This document shows positions 6,684 through 14,798 of a stretch of 29,714 nt of DNA, piece after piece; within the stretch, counting starts at the first letter, position 1, and each line of letters opens with the position of its first letter. The DNA comes from CAYXDO01 sp964463485. GTDB lineage: Bacteria > Myxococcota > Kuafuiibacteriia > Kuafuiibacteriales > Kuafuiibacteriaceae. Both the position numbers and the translations under genes were made by a program. Where the stretch lies: NCBI GenBank assembly GCA_964463485.1, contig CAYXDO010000146.1, positions 1-29,714 on the forward strand, given 5' to 3'. The notes beneath the pieces were generated by a model, which saw only the letters and a list, made by a program, of their open reading frames with translations, did no database searches and was not told where the DNA came from.

Positions 6684-7590
6684 CGGCTTGTACTCAGGCC
6701 ACCGCACGCCTAAGCTGGCGATGTGGATCCGAAGCGGCAGAGCGACGCGCACGAGGAGCCGGAAGGTCCGTTTCGAGCCGAGCATCTGACTCCGGGACGC
6801 TACGAGTTGGTCAACGGCCATCCCGCATACCAAGCGGCGACGGGAGGCGACGGCGCGTCGCGAATCGTCGCGGGCGTGCAGGCGCTCGCGTCCGACCCAG
6901 ACGCAGTCGAGACTGGAGTCGACCCCGGCTACATTCTCGGGGAGAAAACGGTGCGTGCCCCGGACATCGCAGTTGGGAATGTCCCAGATGCGTTCGGTTT
7001 CATCCAGGGCGCCCCGCGACTGGCCGTGGAGTACGCGGGCGAGCACCAAGACGAAGTGCGCCTTCAGGACAAGATTCGCCAATTTCTCGCGAGGGGCACC
7101 GAGCTGGTGTGGGTCGTGCGACTCATCGGGCCCCGGCGCGTCGAGGTGTACCAGCGCAACAAGGCAGTCACGCTCTTCGGTCCTGGCCAATCCCTGATCG
7201 CGCCTGGGATCTTGAGGGAACCCGTTCCGGTCGAGGCGATGTTCGACACGCAGGCCGCGCAAGTCACCGCACTCAGGAACTTCCTCGCTCGCGAAGGATA
7301 CTCGAGCCTGGAGGACGTGAAGCAGGAAGGCCGAGAGGAGGTCTACGCCTCGCTGCGCCGCGCTATCCTCGATCGGCTCGATGGGCGCAGGATCGAACGA
7401 TCGGAGGCGTTCCGGAGTCAGCTCGAGCGGGTCATCGACCCGCAGGTCCTCGCCGAGACGCTGGTGCGAGCTGGCGAATGCGCCTCGGAGTCGGACCTCG
7501 TCGACGGCTTGTCCGCGCGACGAACCTGATCGCGTTTGATCGAGAGGGTCGACACAAATCGCCAAATCATCCGTACTCCGTTTCGGCTCG
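6684..7590 (+). repeat. Duplicated segment A, copy 2
   Basis: Direct repeat of 3433-4339. Mismatches to copy 1 begin at 7400 and are confined to the last 191 bp, apart from a few bases at the extreme left edge. Beyond 7590 the sequence is unrelated to what follows copy 1. Confidence 0.9.
6723..7529 (+). CDS. Uma2-like PD-(D/E)XK nuclease family protein, copy A2
   Basis: 268-residue duplicate of the protein at 3472-4278, with the same GTG start and the same candidate active-site residues Asp81, Glu103 and Lys117. It differs only near the C-terminus (DPQVLAETLVRAGE versus DPLILAETLVRTSE in copy A1). Preservation of an intact frame in both copies suggests recent duplication or gene conversion. 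It lies downstream of repeat cluster R2 and upstream of the ylxP region. Role unknown beyond the family assignment. Confidence 0.8.
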   Translation: MDPKRQSDAHEEPEGPFRAEHLTPGRYELVNGHPAYQAATGGDGASRIVAGVQALASDPDAVETGVDPGYILGEKTVRAPDIAVGNVPDAFGFIQGAPRLAVEYAGEHQDEVRLQDKIRQFLARGTELVWVVRLIGPRRVEVYQRNKAVTLFGPGQSLIAPGILREPVPVEAMFDTQAAQVTALRNFLAREGYSSLEDVKQEGREEVYASLRRAILDRLDGRRIERSEAFRSQLERVIDPQVLAETLVRAGECASESDLVDGLSARRT

Positions 7591-7809
7591 CAGGATCCGA
7601 CACCTCGCACCGGCATTCTCACCCCATCATACTCATCGTGGAGGCTCCCAACCGTCCGTTTTCCTACGTCCCAATTTCCCTAGGAGGCGCCGCACGAGGC
7701 CTCGCGAGCAGTCCAGATGGGTTTCTGGTTCTTTCTTCGCCGGGGCCGCCCGAGCTGCGGGTCACACACGTAGATTGTCGGTCTGACCAGGATTTCGTAT
7801 CTCGCGAGT
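7591..7809. other. Stretch without a confident gene
   Basis: Between segment A copy 2 and the decayed ylxP copy, both strands hold short open frames. The plus-strand one contains ARGLASSPDGFLVLSSPG, faintly like a propeller blade; the minus-strand one is 80 codons. Neither matches a family I recognise, and the flanking fragments suggest gene debris. Confidence 0.4.
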
Positions 7810-7905
7810 GAAAACGTGGAAGTTTCCGGGAGATCGTCTACTGGCAGGAGCTCAGTCTTCGCCGTCCGCGCGAGCTCACTCGAAGAGAAACGCAGCGTGC
7901 CGTCC
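7810..7905 (+). pseudogene. Decayed copy of the ylxP 5' end and leader
   Basis: This stretch aligns to 7945-8040, covering the ylxP leader (gaaaacgtggaag) and about 24 codons. Shared words include gcgagctcactc and agagaaacgcagcg. It has scattered mismatches, a 3-bp deletion and a 1-bp insertion that breaks the frame. With the frame restored it would read like IVYWQELSLAVRASSLEEKRSV against MVVGCLELTLAIPASSLKEKRSV. The start codon is gone, so it is a non-functional tandem duplicate, older than the fragment at 4344-4396. Confidence 0.7.
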
Positions 7906-7969
7906 GAGCGGATGCAAGTCACGAGTAGGCCGCTGGTCCTCTGAGAGAAAACGTGGAAGCCTCGCGGAA

Positions 7970-8260
7970 ATGGTCGTCGGTTGTCTGGAGCTCACTCTCG
8001 CCATCCCCGCGAGCTCACTCAAAGAGAAACGCAGCGTTGTCAAACGCGTGCTCGAGCGAGCTCGCAACCGCTTCAACGTCAGCACGGCGGAGGTCGAGCT
8101 GAACGACGACCCACGGCGCGCGAAGCTCGGAATTGTCGCAGTCAGCAACGACGGGCCGTTCGTGAACTCGGTTCTCGACAAAGTCTTGGACTTCGTCGAG
8201 GACGATACGCTGGGTAGAGCCGAGGTCATCGAGTCGAAGCTCGAGCTCGTCCACGTCTGA
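7970..8260 (+). CDS. ylxP: YlxP / DUF503 family protein
   Basis: 96 residues, the usual length of the DUF503 (YlxP-like) family. Diagnostic features are the start MVVGCLELTL, SSLKEKRSVVKRVLERARNRFNVS and LGIVAVSNDGPFVNSVLDKVLDFVE. ATG 7970 is chosen because the family begins at MVV; an in-frame GTG at 7808 would add sequence from the decayed duplicate. In many bacteria ylxP lies in the nusA-infB-rbfA operon and the protein is thought to act around ribosome assembly. Here it is on the opposite strand, tail-to-tail with infB across a repeat array. No strong ribosome-binding site is seen. Confidence 0.88.
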   Translation: MVVGCLELTLAIPASSLKEKRSVVKRVLERARNRFNVSTAEVELNDDPRRAKLGIVAVSNDGPFVNSVLDKVLDFVEDDTLGRAEVIESKLELVHV

Positions 8261-8400
8261 GTTGGCTCGCGCGCCAGGGTGAGTTTCGCCTGGGTGAGCT
8301 CGCGGAGCGAGACCTGGGCCTCGATGTTCGAAAATCTGTTCGACTTCGACCCACCTCCACGTCGATCGCCCGCGACCGGGCTCCGAACGTCGTGAACCAG

Positions 8401-8767
8401 AGATGCCTGCGCTCCCAGGGCATGAGACTGAAGGCACGAGGTTCCGCGAAGCTTACGCGCAGGCAAGATGCCTGCGCTCCCAGGGCANNNNNNNNNNNNN
8501 NNNNNNNNNNNNNNNNNNNNNNNNNNNNNNNNNNNNNNNNNNNNNNNNNNNNNNNNNNNNNNNNNNNNNNNNNNNNNNNNNNNNNNNGCTTACGCGCAGG
8601 CAAGATGCCTGCGCTCCCAGGGCAGCTTACGCGCAGGCAAGAGGCCTGCGCTCCCAGGGCATGAACGAAACGGATGGCACGAGGTTCCGCGAAGCTTACG
8701 CGCAGGCAAGATGCCTGCGCTCCCAGGGCAGCTTACGCGCAGGCAAGATGCCTGCGCTCCCAGGGCA
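8401..8767. repeat. 37-bp hairpin repeat array (with gap)
   Basis: Units of 37 bp begin gcttacgcgcaggcaagatg and end ctgcgctcccagggca. Full units lie at 8451-8487, 8588-8624, 8625-8661, 8694-8730 and 8731-8767, with a partial one at 8401-8422. Each holds an inverted repeat, cgcaggca-aga-tgcctgcg. Two spacers share ggcacgaggttccgcgaa, showing a longer nested unit. The array sits between the convergent 3' ends of ylxP and infB, where it could cap transcripts, but there is no T-run. An inverted relative occurs at 26874-26890. Confidence 0.9.
8488..8587. other. Assembly gap of 100 N
   Basis: Exactly 100 unknown bases inside the 37-bp repeat array. The true number of repeat units is therefore unknown. 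Confidence 0.95.
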
Positions 8768-8780
8768 TGAAGCTGGCTGG

Positions 8781-11700
8781 CTAGGGCCTCGCCTCCGACT
8801 TTCCGGGCCCTCGGCCCGGCTCCTTCGCTGGGTCTTTGAGCTGCTGCTTCACCTCGGTGAGCTCGAACGCCTCGATGATGTCGCCGATCGCGATGTCGTT
8901 GAAGCGGTCGACGCTCATGCCGCACTCGAAGCCTTCCTTGACCTCTCGCACGTCGTCCTTGAAGCGGCGAAGGCTCGCGAGCTTGCCGGTGAAGACGCTC
9001 TTGCCGTTGCGGATGACGCGGATTTGCGCCGAGCGCTGGATGATCCCGTCGACCACTGCGCAACCTGCGATCGTGCCGACCTTTGGCACGCTGAAGGTCT
9101 GACGGATCTCTGCGCGACCGAGATAACGCTCCTCGGTGACGGGCGATAGCAGGCCTTCCATCGCGAGCCGAACCTCGTCGACGATCTCGTAGATGATCTC
9201 GTGGGTGCGGATCTCGACGCCGAGCGACCGCGCCGCCTTGACGGCGTTGGTGTCCGGTCGAACCGCGAAGCCCATGACGATGGCGTCGGAGGCCTTGGCG
9301 AACTCGATATCGGACTCCACGACGGCGCCTACGCCGCCATGAATCACGGTCACCTTGACCTGATCGTTGCTGAGCGCCACGAGCGACTCGCGGATCGCTT
9401 CGACCGAGCCTTGGACGTCCGCCTTGATGAGGACCTTGAGCTCCTTGGGCCCGCCGCCCTCTTTCATGCGAGTGAAGAGGTCCTGCAACGACACGCGCTG
9501 CGCCGGGACGTTCTCACCGGCACGGCGTTTCTCGGTCCGGTGCGACACGACCTTGCGAGCGGCCTCCATGTCGGAAGCCACGCGCAGCTCGTCTCCGGGC
9601 TGGGGCGCGACGTCGAGGCCGAGGATCTGCACGGGCATCGAGGGCAGGGCCTCCTTGATGCGCTTGCCTCCATCGGACAGCAACGCTCGAACGCGACCGA
9701 TCGACTCGCCGACGACGACGATGTCGCCGATCCGCAGCGTTCCTTCTTGAACGAGCACGGTCGCCACGGGGCCACGGCCCTTGTCGATCTGCGCCTCGAC
9801 GACGGTCCCGCGAGCGGGCACGTTGGGATTCGCACGCAGCTCTAGGATCTCTGCTTGCAGTGCGAGCAAGTCGAGGAGCTCGTCCATGCCCTCGCCGGTC
9901 TTCGCCGAGATCTTTCGGCAGAGCACGTCGCCGCCCCACTCCTCGACGACGACGCCGTGAGTCGACAGCTGCTGGAGCACCCGATCAGGGTTGGCTTCGG
10001 GCTTATCGATCTTGTTCATCGCCACGATCAGCGGCACCTCCGCGGCCTTGGCGAGGCTGATGGCCTCGACGGTCTGCGGCATGACGCCGTCGTCTGCGGC
10101 GACGACGAGGATCACGATATCGGTGACGTTGGCGCCGCGGGCGCGCATCGCGGTGAACGCGGCGTGACCGGGCGTGTCGAGGAACGTGATGAGACCCTTG
10201 GACGAGTTGACCTGGTAGCCGGCGATACGCTGGGTGATGCCGCCCGCCTCGCCCGCGGCGACGTTCGTCTTTCGGATCCGGTCGAGCAGCGTCGTCTTGC
10301 CGTGGTCGACGTGACCCATGACGGTCACGACCGGCGCGCGTAGGATGGCGTCGGGATCGGTCGACACGGCCTCCTCGCCCTCGAGCAAGTCCTCTTCTTC
10401 GAACACCAACGACTCGACCTCGTAGCCAAACTCGTTGGCCACGAGGCTCGCGACGTCATTGGTGATGGGCTGATTGATCGAAGCCATGATCCCTTCCCGC
10501 ATGAGGAAGGCGATCACTTCGGTGGCTTTCTTGCCCATCTGCTTGGCGAGATCGGCCACGGTGATCATCTCGCCGATCTCGACGGCGCGCTTCGACGTGG
10601 AGAGCGGAGTCTCCTGGCGACGTGGGCTCTTCTTTCCGGTCTTGACGCGCTTTCTGCTCGGCGACGGATAGAAGACCTGCCCGCGCTTGTGCTCGAGGAG
10701 ATCGCGCGCGCTCATCTCTTCGCGTCTGCGCTGGCCGGCCTTGCCGGTCTTTCCTTTGGCCGCTTCTTTGCGGACGTCGACGAGCTCCTTGCGTTTGCCG
10801 GACGCATCCGTGCGAACGACGAGCTCGGTGACGGGGGACGCCGCCATGGGCGGGGCCTCCGGCTTGCCCCACTCTTTTGGTGGCTCTGGGCGCTTGGACT
10901 GATTCAACCGAGCCTTGAGCACGCTCGGATCGATCGTCCTGACGATCGTGCTCTTTGGCTCTTCTTCCTTCTTCAACTGGGCAGGCTTTCCGCTCGGAGG
11001 CGGCGGCGCGACGCGCTCGACCTTGGCGTCACGGCGCTCGCCCTCGGGCACCACGAAATCGGACAGAGAGATGCCGAGATCTTCGAGCTCAGGCTTCTCA
11101 TCTTCCTCATCATAATCTTCTTCGCGCTTTCGGTCGGGGCGAGCAGAGCGCGCTTCGCGGCGCTCCTTCTTGCTCTCCGCGCGATCTTCGGAGTCTTCGT
11201 CACGGTCGGAGGGTTGGGTCGCCGGCGCAACCTCTACTTTGGGAGGCTCGGGCGGCGGCTCCTCGACCTTGGGCTCGGTCGCTGGAGCGACCTCGATACT
11301 CGGCGCCGCTTCGACGGGGGGCGCCGTTTCGTCCTTGGCTTCCGCCTGCGGAGGCTCGGCGACGACGGTCGAGGGCTCGGGAGCTTCGGCTGTGAGGACT
11401 TCGGGCTTGGTGAGCTCGGGCTCTGGCGCCGGCTCGATCCTAGGTTCGGGGGCCTTCGGCGCTTCTGGCGCCTTCGGGAGCTCGGGCTTGGGCGCCTCGA
11501 CTCTGGCCTCGACCTCTTCGACCCTGGCCCGAGCCTCGATTTTGATGGGCTCTGGAGCACGTGGCTCCGGACGAGCGGGCTCGGACTCGCCTCCGCCCGC
11601 CCGTCGGCGGATCACGGTTTTCGAGACCTTCGGAGCGGGCTCGACGTCCCGCATCTTTCGCTTGAGCTCCTCCTCGTCGATGGTCGACGAGTGTGACTTC

Positions 11701-11792
11701 ACATCGAAGCCGAGCTTCTTGAGCTTCTCGAGGGCATCCTGATTGGACAACCCGAGATCCTTGGCCACCTCGTGTACGCGCTTCTTCGCCAT
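8781..11792 (-). CDS. infB: Translation initiation factor IF-2
   Basis: 1003-residue IF-2, the GTPase that places initiator tRNA on the ribosome. Start ATG 11792 gives the family start MAKKRVHEVAKDLGLSNQ with a good gaggga ribosome-binding site; an upstream extension to 12029 would overlap ylxR and is rejected. Order: N-terminal IF2_N domain (about 1-45), a long Pro/Ala/Glu-rich linker and charged region to about 400, a second IF2_N-like domain (ITVADLAKQMGKKATEVIAF), then the G domain with GHVDHGKT (about 493-500), GGITQ, DTPGH and NKID. IF2 domains II, III and IV follow to the C-terminus (RFNDIAIGDIIEAFELTEV). The G2 segment reads GGITQRIAG where GGITQHIGA is usual. It is the last gene of the rimP-nusA-ylxR-infB operon, 13 bp after ylxR. 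Confidence 0.98.
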   Translation of the reverse strand: MAKKRVHEVAKDLGLSNQDALEKLKKLGFDVKSHSSTIDEEELKRKMRDVEPAPKVSKTVIRRRAGGGESEPARPEPRAPEPIKIEARARVEEVEARVEAPKPELPKAPEAPKAPEPRIEPAPEPELTKPEVLTAEAPEPSTVVAEPPQAEAKDETAPPVEAAPSIEVAPATEPKVEEPPPEPPKVEVAPATQPSDRDEDSEDRAESKKERREARSARPDRKREEDYDEEDEKPELEDLGISLSDFVVPEGERRDAKVERVAPPPPSGKPAQLKKEEEPKSTIVRTIDPSVLKARLNQSKRPEPPKEWGKPEAPPMAASPVTELVVRTDASGKRKELVDVRKEAAKGKTGKAGQRRREEMSARDLLEHKRGQVFYPSPSRKRVKTGKKSPRRQETPLSTSKRAVEIGEMITVADLAKQMGKKATEVIAFLMREGIMASINQPITNDVASLVANEFGYEVESLVFEEEDLLEGEEAVSTDPDAILRAPVVTVMGHVDHGKTTLLDRIRKTNVAAGEAGGITQRIAGYQVNSSKGLITFLDTPGHAAFTAMRARGANVTDIVILVVAADDGVMPQTVEAISLAKAAEVPLIVAMNKIDKPEANPDRVLQQLSTHGVVVEEWGGDVLCRKISAKTGEGMDELLDLLALQAEILELRANPNVPARGTVVEAQIDKGRGPVATVLVQEGTLRIGDIVVVGESIGRVRALLSDGGKRIKEALPSMPVQILGLDVAPQPGDELRVASDMEAARKVVSHRTEKRRAGENVPAQRVSLQDLFTRMKEGGGPKELKVLIKADVQGSVEAIRESLVALSNDQVKVTVIHGGVGAVVESDIEFAKASDAIVMGFAVRPDTNAVKAARSLGVEIRTHEIIYEIVDEVRLAMEGLLSPVTEERYLGRAEIRQTFSVPKVGTIAGCAVVDGIIQRSAQIRVIRNGKSVFTGKLASLRRFKDDVREVKEGFECGMSVDRFNDIAIGDIIEAFELTEVKQQLKDPAKEPGRGPGKSEARP

Positions 11793-11805
11793 CGAAAATA
11801 GTCCC

Positions 11806-12585
11806 TCACTCGCGGGACATGTGCCCCGTAGGCGCCGATCGATCCTCGGCGGCACTGGGCATTCGCCGACCGCGCGATCCGAGGTCTCGGGAGCCGCGCG
11901 AACGCGACTCCAGTCTTTCTTCTTGAGCAGACAGGCCCCGCGCCCGCTCCGCTTCGGCTCGAATCGCGCGAGCGATCCCGTCATGCTCCACGAGCACCAC
12001 GCCGATCCGCTCGCGCCCGAACCGCGCACCTAGCTCCTCACACGTGCCCGAAGTCACCGCCGCACACGAACCGAGCCCGCGCTCGATCTCCCTTCTCGTG
12101 CGCGACGAAACGTCGGCTGCAAAAACCACGACCCTGTCCGTGCGCAAGTCCGTGCGCAAGTCCGTGCGCAAGTCCGTGCGCAAGTCCGTGCGCAAGTCCG
12201 TGCGCAAGTCCGCGCTCAGGTCCGCTCGCGCCAGGCCGCCTCGGACCGCGTCGAAGCCGATGCGAAGTGACCCCGCTCGGCGCGCGAGCCCCACGAGCTC
12301 GATGACACGAGCCTGAACTCGCCGGAGCGCGTCCTCGACGGCGAGCTCCGCGTCGCTTCGACTCAGCCCCTCGGCCTTTCGTCGAAACGACTTGGACGGC
12401 GGCGCCATCAACGCGGCGCACAACGAGCTCGGACGGACGTAGACGCCGCGCCCAGGAGCCTTGCCGAAGAGATCGACACACGGGCGTCCGCTCGGATCGA
12501 GCACGACACGCACGAGCGCGCGCTTCTCGACCGTGCTTCGCGTGACCACGCAGGTCCGCTCCGCTTCGTGTTTCAGCTCCGACAT
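11806..12585 (-). CDS. YlxR (DUF448) - L7Ae-like (YlxQ) fusion protein
   Basis: 259 residues, ATG 12585 with gagga just upstream, 11 bp after nusA. The N-terminal part (about 8-75) is a YlxR/DUF448 RNA-binding domain with RTCVVTRSTVEKRALVRVV and the GRGVYV motif. Residues about 90-190 look like an L7Ae/YlxQ-type domain (ELVGLARRAGSLRIGFDAV, then VVVFAADVSSRTRREIERGL). In many Firmicutes these are separate genes ylxR and ylxQ. A (Arg-Thr-Asp-Leu)n tract encoded by 12-bp repeats is inserted between the helix and the central strand of the L7Ae fold. The last 60 residues are Arg/Ser/Glu-rich and look disordered. Likely role: RNA binding linked to RNase P or ribosome assembly, by analogy to the families. 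Confidence 0.88.
   Translation of the reverse strand: MSELKHEAERTCVVTRSTVEKRALVRVVLDPSGRPCVDLFGKAPGRGVYVRPSSLCAALMAPPSKSFRRKAEGLSRSDAELAVEDALRRVQARVIELVGLARRAGSLRIGFDAVRGGLARADLSADLRTDLRTDLRTDLRTDLRTDLRTDRVVVFAADVSSRTRREIERGLGSCAAVTSGTCEELGARFGRERIGVVLVEHDGIARAIRAEAERARGLSAQEERLESRSRGSRDLGSRGRRMPSAAEDRSAPTGHMSRE
12136..12231 (-). repeat. 12-bp in-frame repeat in the ylxR/L7Ae gene
   Basis: Six perfect copies of gtccgtgcgcaa (12136-12207) and two degenerate ones encode an Arg-Thr-Asp-Leu tract on the minus strand. Each unit is four codons, so copy-number change keeps the frame. The tract lies in a loop of the L7Ae-like domain. Confidence 0.92.
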
Positions 12586-12596
12586 ACGTCCTCGAC

Positions 12597-14237
12597 TCAG
12601 GCTCGAGCCTCCTCCGGGATCCGTTCGACCAGCAACTCCGACGGCGTGTAGCCCTCTTCGGGGCCCGCGTCATCGGTCGATGGAGAGGCCACCCCGCCCG
12701 ACCGCTCCCGGTCGATGTACTTCTGCGCCGCATGCCGGAGCTGATCGAGCTTCTCGGGGGCCAGACCGGCCTTCTCGGCCACCGTGCGAAGCTCGGAAAG
12801 CTCAGCCAAATCCTCGACCTGAAAAATCCCCGCGCGCTCGAGCTTCTCCGCGGTCAGAGGGCCGACGCCGCGCACCCGCACGAACCGCTCGGCCGCCGAC
12901 AACAAGGTGCCCCGCCGTTGCTCCTCGCGGAACATCATCAGCGCCTGACGTCGGGCTTCCTCTTCCTCGACCTTCTTCTGCTGAGCCGCTTCCTTGCGCT
13001 CCTCCTCGACGACCCGGCCGGCGTCCTTCAGGAGCCGCTCCGCCATCTCCGCGCCGATGCCCGGGATCTGCGCCAAGAACGCCGGCTGCGCGTCCAAGAT
13101 GTCCTGCGCGCAACGAATCCCATAGTTGTAGAGCGTCTGCATGTGGATGTCGTTCACCCGAGCGAGGCGACCGAGCGACTTGAACGCGCGGTCCTTGATC
13201 TCGCGGATCTTCGACTCCGAGATGATGTCGAGCTTCCAGCCGGTCAGCTGCGACGCCAAGCGAACGTTCTGCCCGCGCCGACCAATCGCCAGGGATAGCT
13301 GATCGTCCGGAACGATGATCTCCATGGCGTGGTTGGCGTCGTCGATCAACACGCGGCTGACCTCGGCCGGCGCCAATGCGTTGCACACGAACCGCGCGGG
13401 ATCTTCGTCCCACGGCACGATGTCGACCTTCTCGCCCCGAAGCTCCTGGACGACGGCCTGCACACGCGAGCCCTTCATGCCCACACACGCCCCGACGGGA
13501 TCGACGTCGCGATCCGAAGACGCAACCGCGATCTTGGATCGCGCCCCAGGCTCCCGCGCGGCGGCCTCGATCTTCACGATCCCTTCGTAGATCTCGGGGA
13601 CCTCCATCTCGAACAGCTTGATCAACAGGCCCGGCGACGTCCGGGACAACACGATCTGGCTGCCCCTCGTCGCCTTGTTCACGTCGAGCACATAAGCTTG
13701 GATGCGGTCGTTCACGCGATAAGACTCGCGCGGACACTGCTCCCGAAGCGGCAAGATCGCTTCGGCGCGACCGAGGTCGACCACCAGGTTGCCGCGCTCG
13801 AAACGACGAACCACGCCCGTCACGAGCTCTCCGGCTCGATCCGCATATTCGTTGAAGACGTTCTCTCGCTCAGCTTCGCGGACGCGCTGGATGATCACCT
13901 GCTTGGCGGTCTGCGCGGCGATTCGGCCCATGTCCTCGGTGTCGATGCGGACGCCGAGGTCGTCACCGACCTGCGCCTCTGGATCGAGCTCCCGGCCGGC
14001 TTCCACGGTGATCTGGGTCGACGGCGAGTCCACGACATCGACGACCTTCTTGAACTCGAAGATCTCCACCACACCGGTCTCTTCGTTGAAGTGAGCCTCG
14101 ATGTCGCGCTCCGCGCCGTGCACTTTGCGCGCGGCCGTCAGCATCGCGGCTTCGAGCGCCTCGACGAGCACCGACTTGGCGATGCTCTTGTCTTTCGAGA
14201 CCTGCTCCAGGATGTCGTTGAGGTTCACGCTTTCCAT
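12597..14237 (-). CDS. nusA: Transcription termination/antitermination factor NusA
   Basis: 546 residues from ATG 14237 (MESVNLNDILEQV). This start has ggag eight bases upstream; the in-frame TTG at 14249 would overlap that signal. Order: N-terminal RNA polymerase-binding domain (1 to about 125), S1 domain (about 130-200, ELVTGVVRRFERGNLVVDLG), KH1 with DPVGACVGMKGSRVQAVV, KH2 with LAIGRRGQNVRLASQLTGW, then a C-terminal half with two helix-hairpin-helix-like segments (FLAQIPGIGAEMAERLL and FVRVRGVGPLTAEKLERAG) separated by a Glu/Lys/Gln-rich helix. NusA controls pausing, termination and antitermination. It is 18 bp downstream of rimP and 11 bp upstream of ylxR in one operon. Confidence 0.97.
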   Translation of the reverse strand: MESVNLNDILEQVSKDKSIAKSVLVEALEAAMLTAARKVHGAERDIEAHFNEETGVVEIFEFKKVVDVVDSPSTQITVEAGRELDPEAQVGDDLGVRIDTEDMGRIAAQTAKQVIIQRVREAERENVFNEYADRAGELVTGVVRRFERGNLVVDLGRAEAILPLREQCPRESYRVNDRIQAYVLDVNKATRGSQIVLSRTSPGLLIKLFEMEVPEIYEGIVKIEAAAREPGARSKIAVASSDRDVDPVGACVGMKGSRVQAVVQELRGEKVDIVPWDEDPARFVCNALAPAEVSRVLIDDANHAMEIIVPDDQLSLAIGRRGQNVRLASQLTGWKLDIISESKIREIKDRAFKSLGRLARVNDIHMQTLYNYGIRCAQDILDAQPAFLAQIPGIGAEMAERLLKDAGRVVEEERKEAAQQKKVEEEEARRQALMMFREEQRRGTLLSAAERFVRVRGVGPLTAEKLERAGIFQVEDLAELSELRTVAEKAGLAPEKLDQLRHAAQKYIDRERSGGVASPSTDDAGPEEGYTPSELLVERIPEEARA

Positions 14238-14255
14238 CTCGAGCTCCAAGACCGC

Positions 14256-14738
14256 TCAGAACAGCGGCTCCAGGTTGGCGCGCGCGACGGCGGAGGACTC
14301 GATCGAGAACTCCTTGCCGTCCACGTCGATGACGATCCGCTCGTCATCCCGACGCAAGAGCACACCGGTGAAGACCTTTCTCCCGTCGATCTTCTCGTAC
14401 GTCTTGACCTTGATTCGCTCGCCCAGCGCGCGGTCGAAATGCGCGGGCTTCGTGAGCGGCCTGTACAGCCCCGGAGAGCTGCACTCGAGCGTATAAGCGC
14501 CGTCGACGGCGTCCTCGACATCCAAGATGTCGGAGACCAAACGCGAGACGCTCTGGAGCTCGTCCACCGTGATTCCACGGTCCTTCGTTCCAGGAGGCAC
14601 GGTGTCCACATACAGACGCACGACCCCGCGGCCGTGCTCGGTGACGAGCTCGACATCGACGAGCTCAAAACCCTCGTGCGTCATCACGCCCTCGACGAGG
14701 GCTCGCACGCGCTCCGCAGTGTCCTTTCCGGTCCTCAC
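14256..14738 (-). CDS. rimP: Ribosome maturation factor RimP
   Basis: 160 residues from GTG 14738. RimP assists 30S subunit maturation. Typical features are RVRALVEGVMTHEGFELVDVEL near the N-terminus, VVRLYVDTVPPG, ITVDELQSVSRLVSDILD, the conserved YTLECSSPGLYRPLTKPAHFDR-type region with the SSPG motif, and a C-terminal SH3-like part (GVLLRRDDERIVIDVDG). GTG 14738 is preferred because gaagga lies just upstream and the family starts about here. An in-frame TTG at 14762 would fall inside the T-run of the terminator. First gene of the nusA-infB operon. Confidence 0.93.
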   Translation of the reverse strand: MRTGKDTAERVRALVEGVMTHEGFELVDVELVTEHGRGVVRLYVDTVPPGTKDRGITVDELQSVSRLVSDILDVEDAVDGAYTLECSSPGLYRPLTKPAHFDRALGERIKVKTYEKIDGRKVFTGVLLRRDDERIVIDVDGKEFSIESSAVARANLEPLF

Positions 14739-14754
14739 GTTTCCTTCAGAGTCC

Positions 14755-14780
14755 AAAAACAAAAAGAGGCGGGCCGCCTC
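14755..14780 (-). terminator. Intrinsic terminator in the rimP leader (possible attenuator)
   Basis: On the minus strand, gaggcg-gcc-cgcctc (14766-14780) forms a GC-rich hairpin followed directly by tttttgttttt (14755-14765). It ends only about 16 bases before the rimP start. It may stop readthrough from upstream or act as an attenuator of the operon. Confidence 0.8.
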
Positions 14781-14798
14781 GCGCGCCCACCTCTCGTC

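Noticed and set aside
3433..7590. Insertion sequence with terminal inverted repeats
   Set aside because: The repeats are direct, no transposase domain or target-site duplication is visible; the Uma2/Rpn-like genes are not classical transposases.
8401..8767. CRISPR array
   Set aside because: Units abut or share related spacers, the repeat is a simple palindrome, and there are no cas genes.
8403..9149. Plus-strand frame through the hairpin array into infB
   Set aside because: Translates the repeat units and the antisense of infB; contains a gap and no domain.
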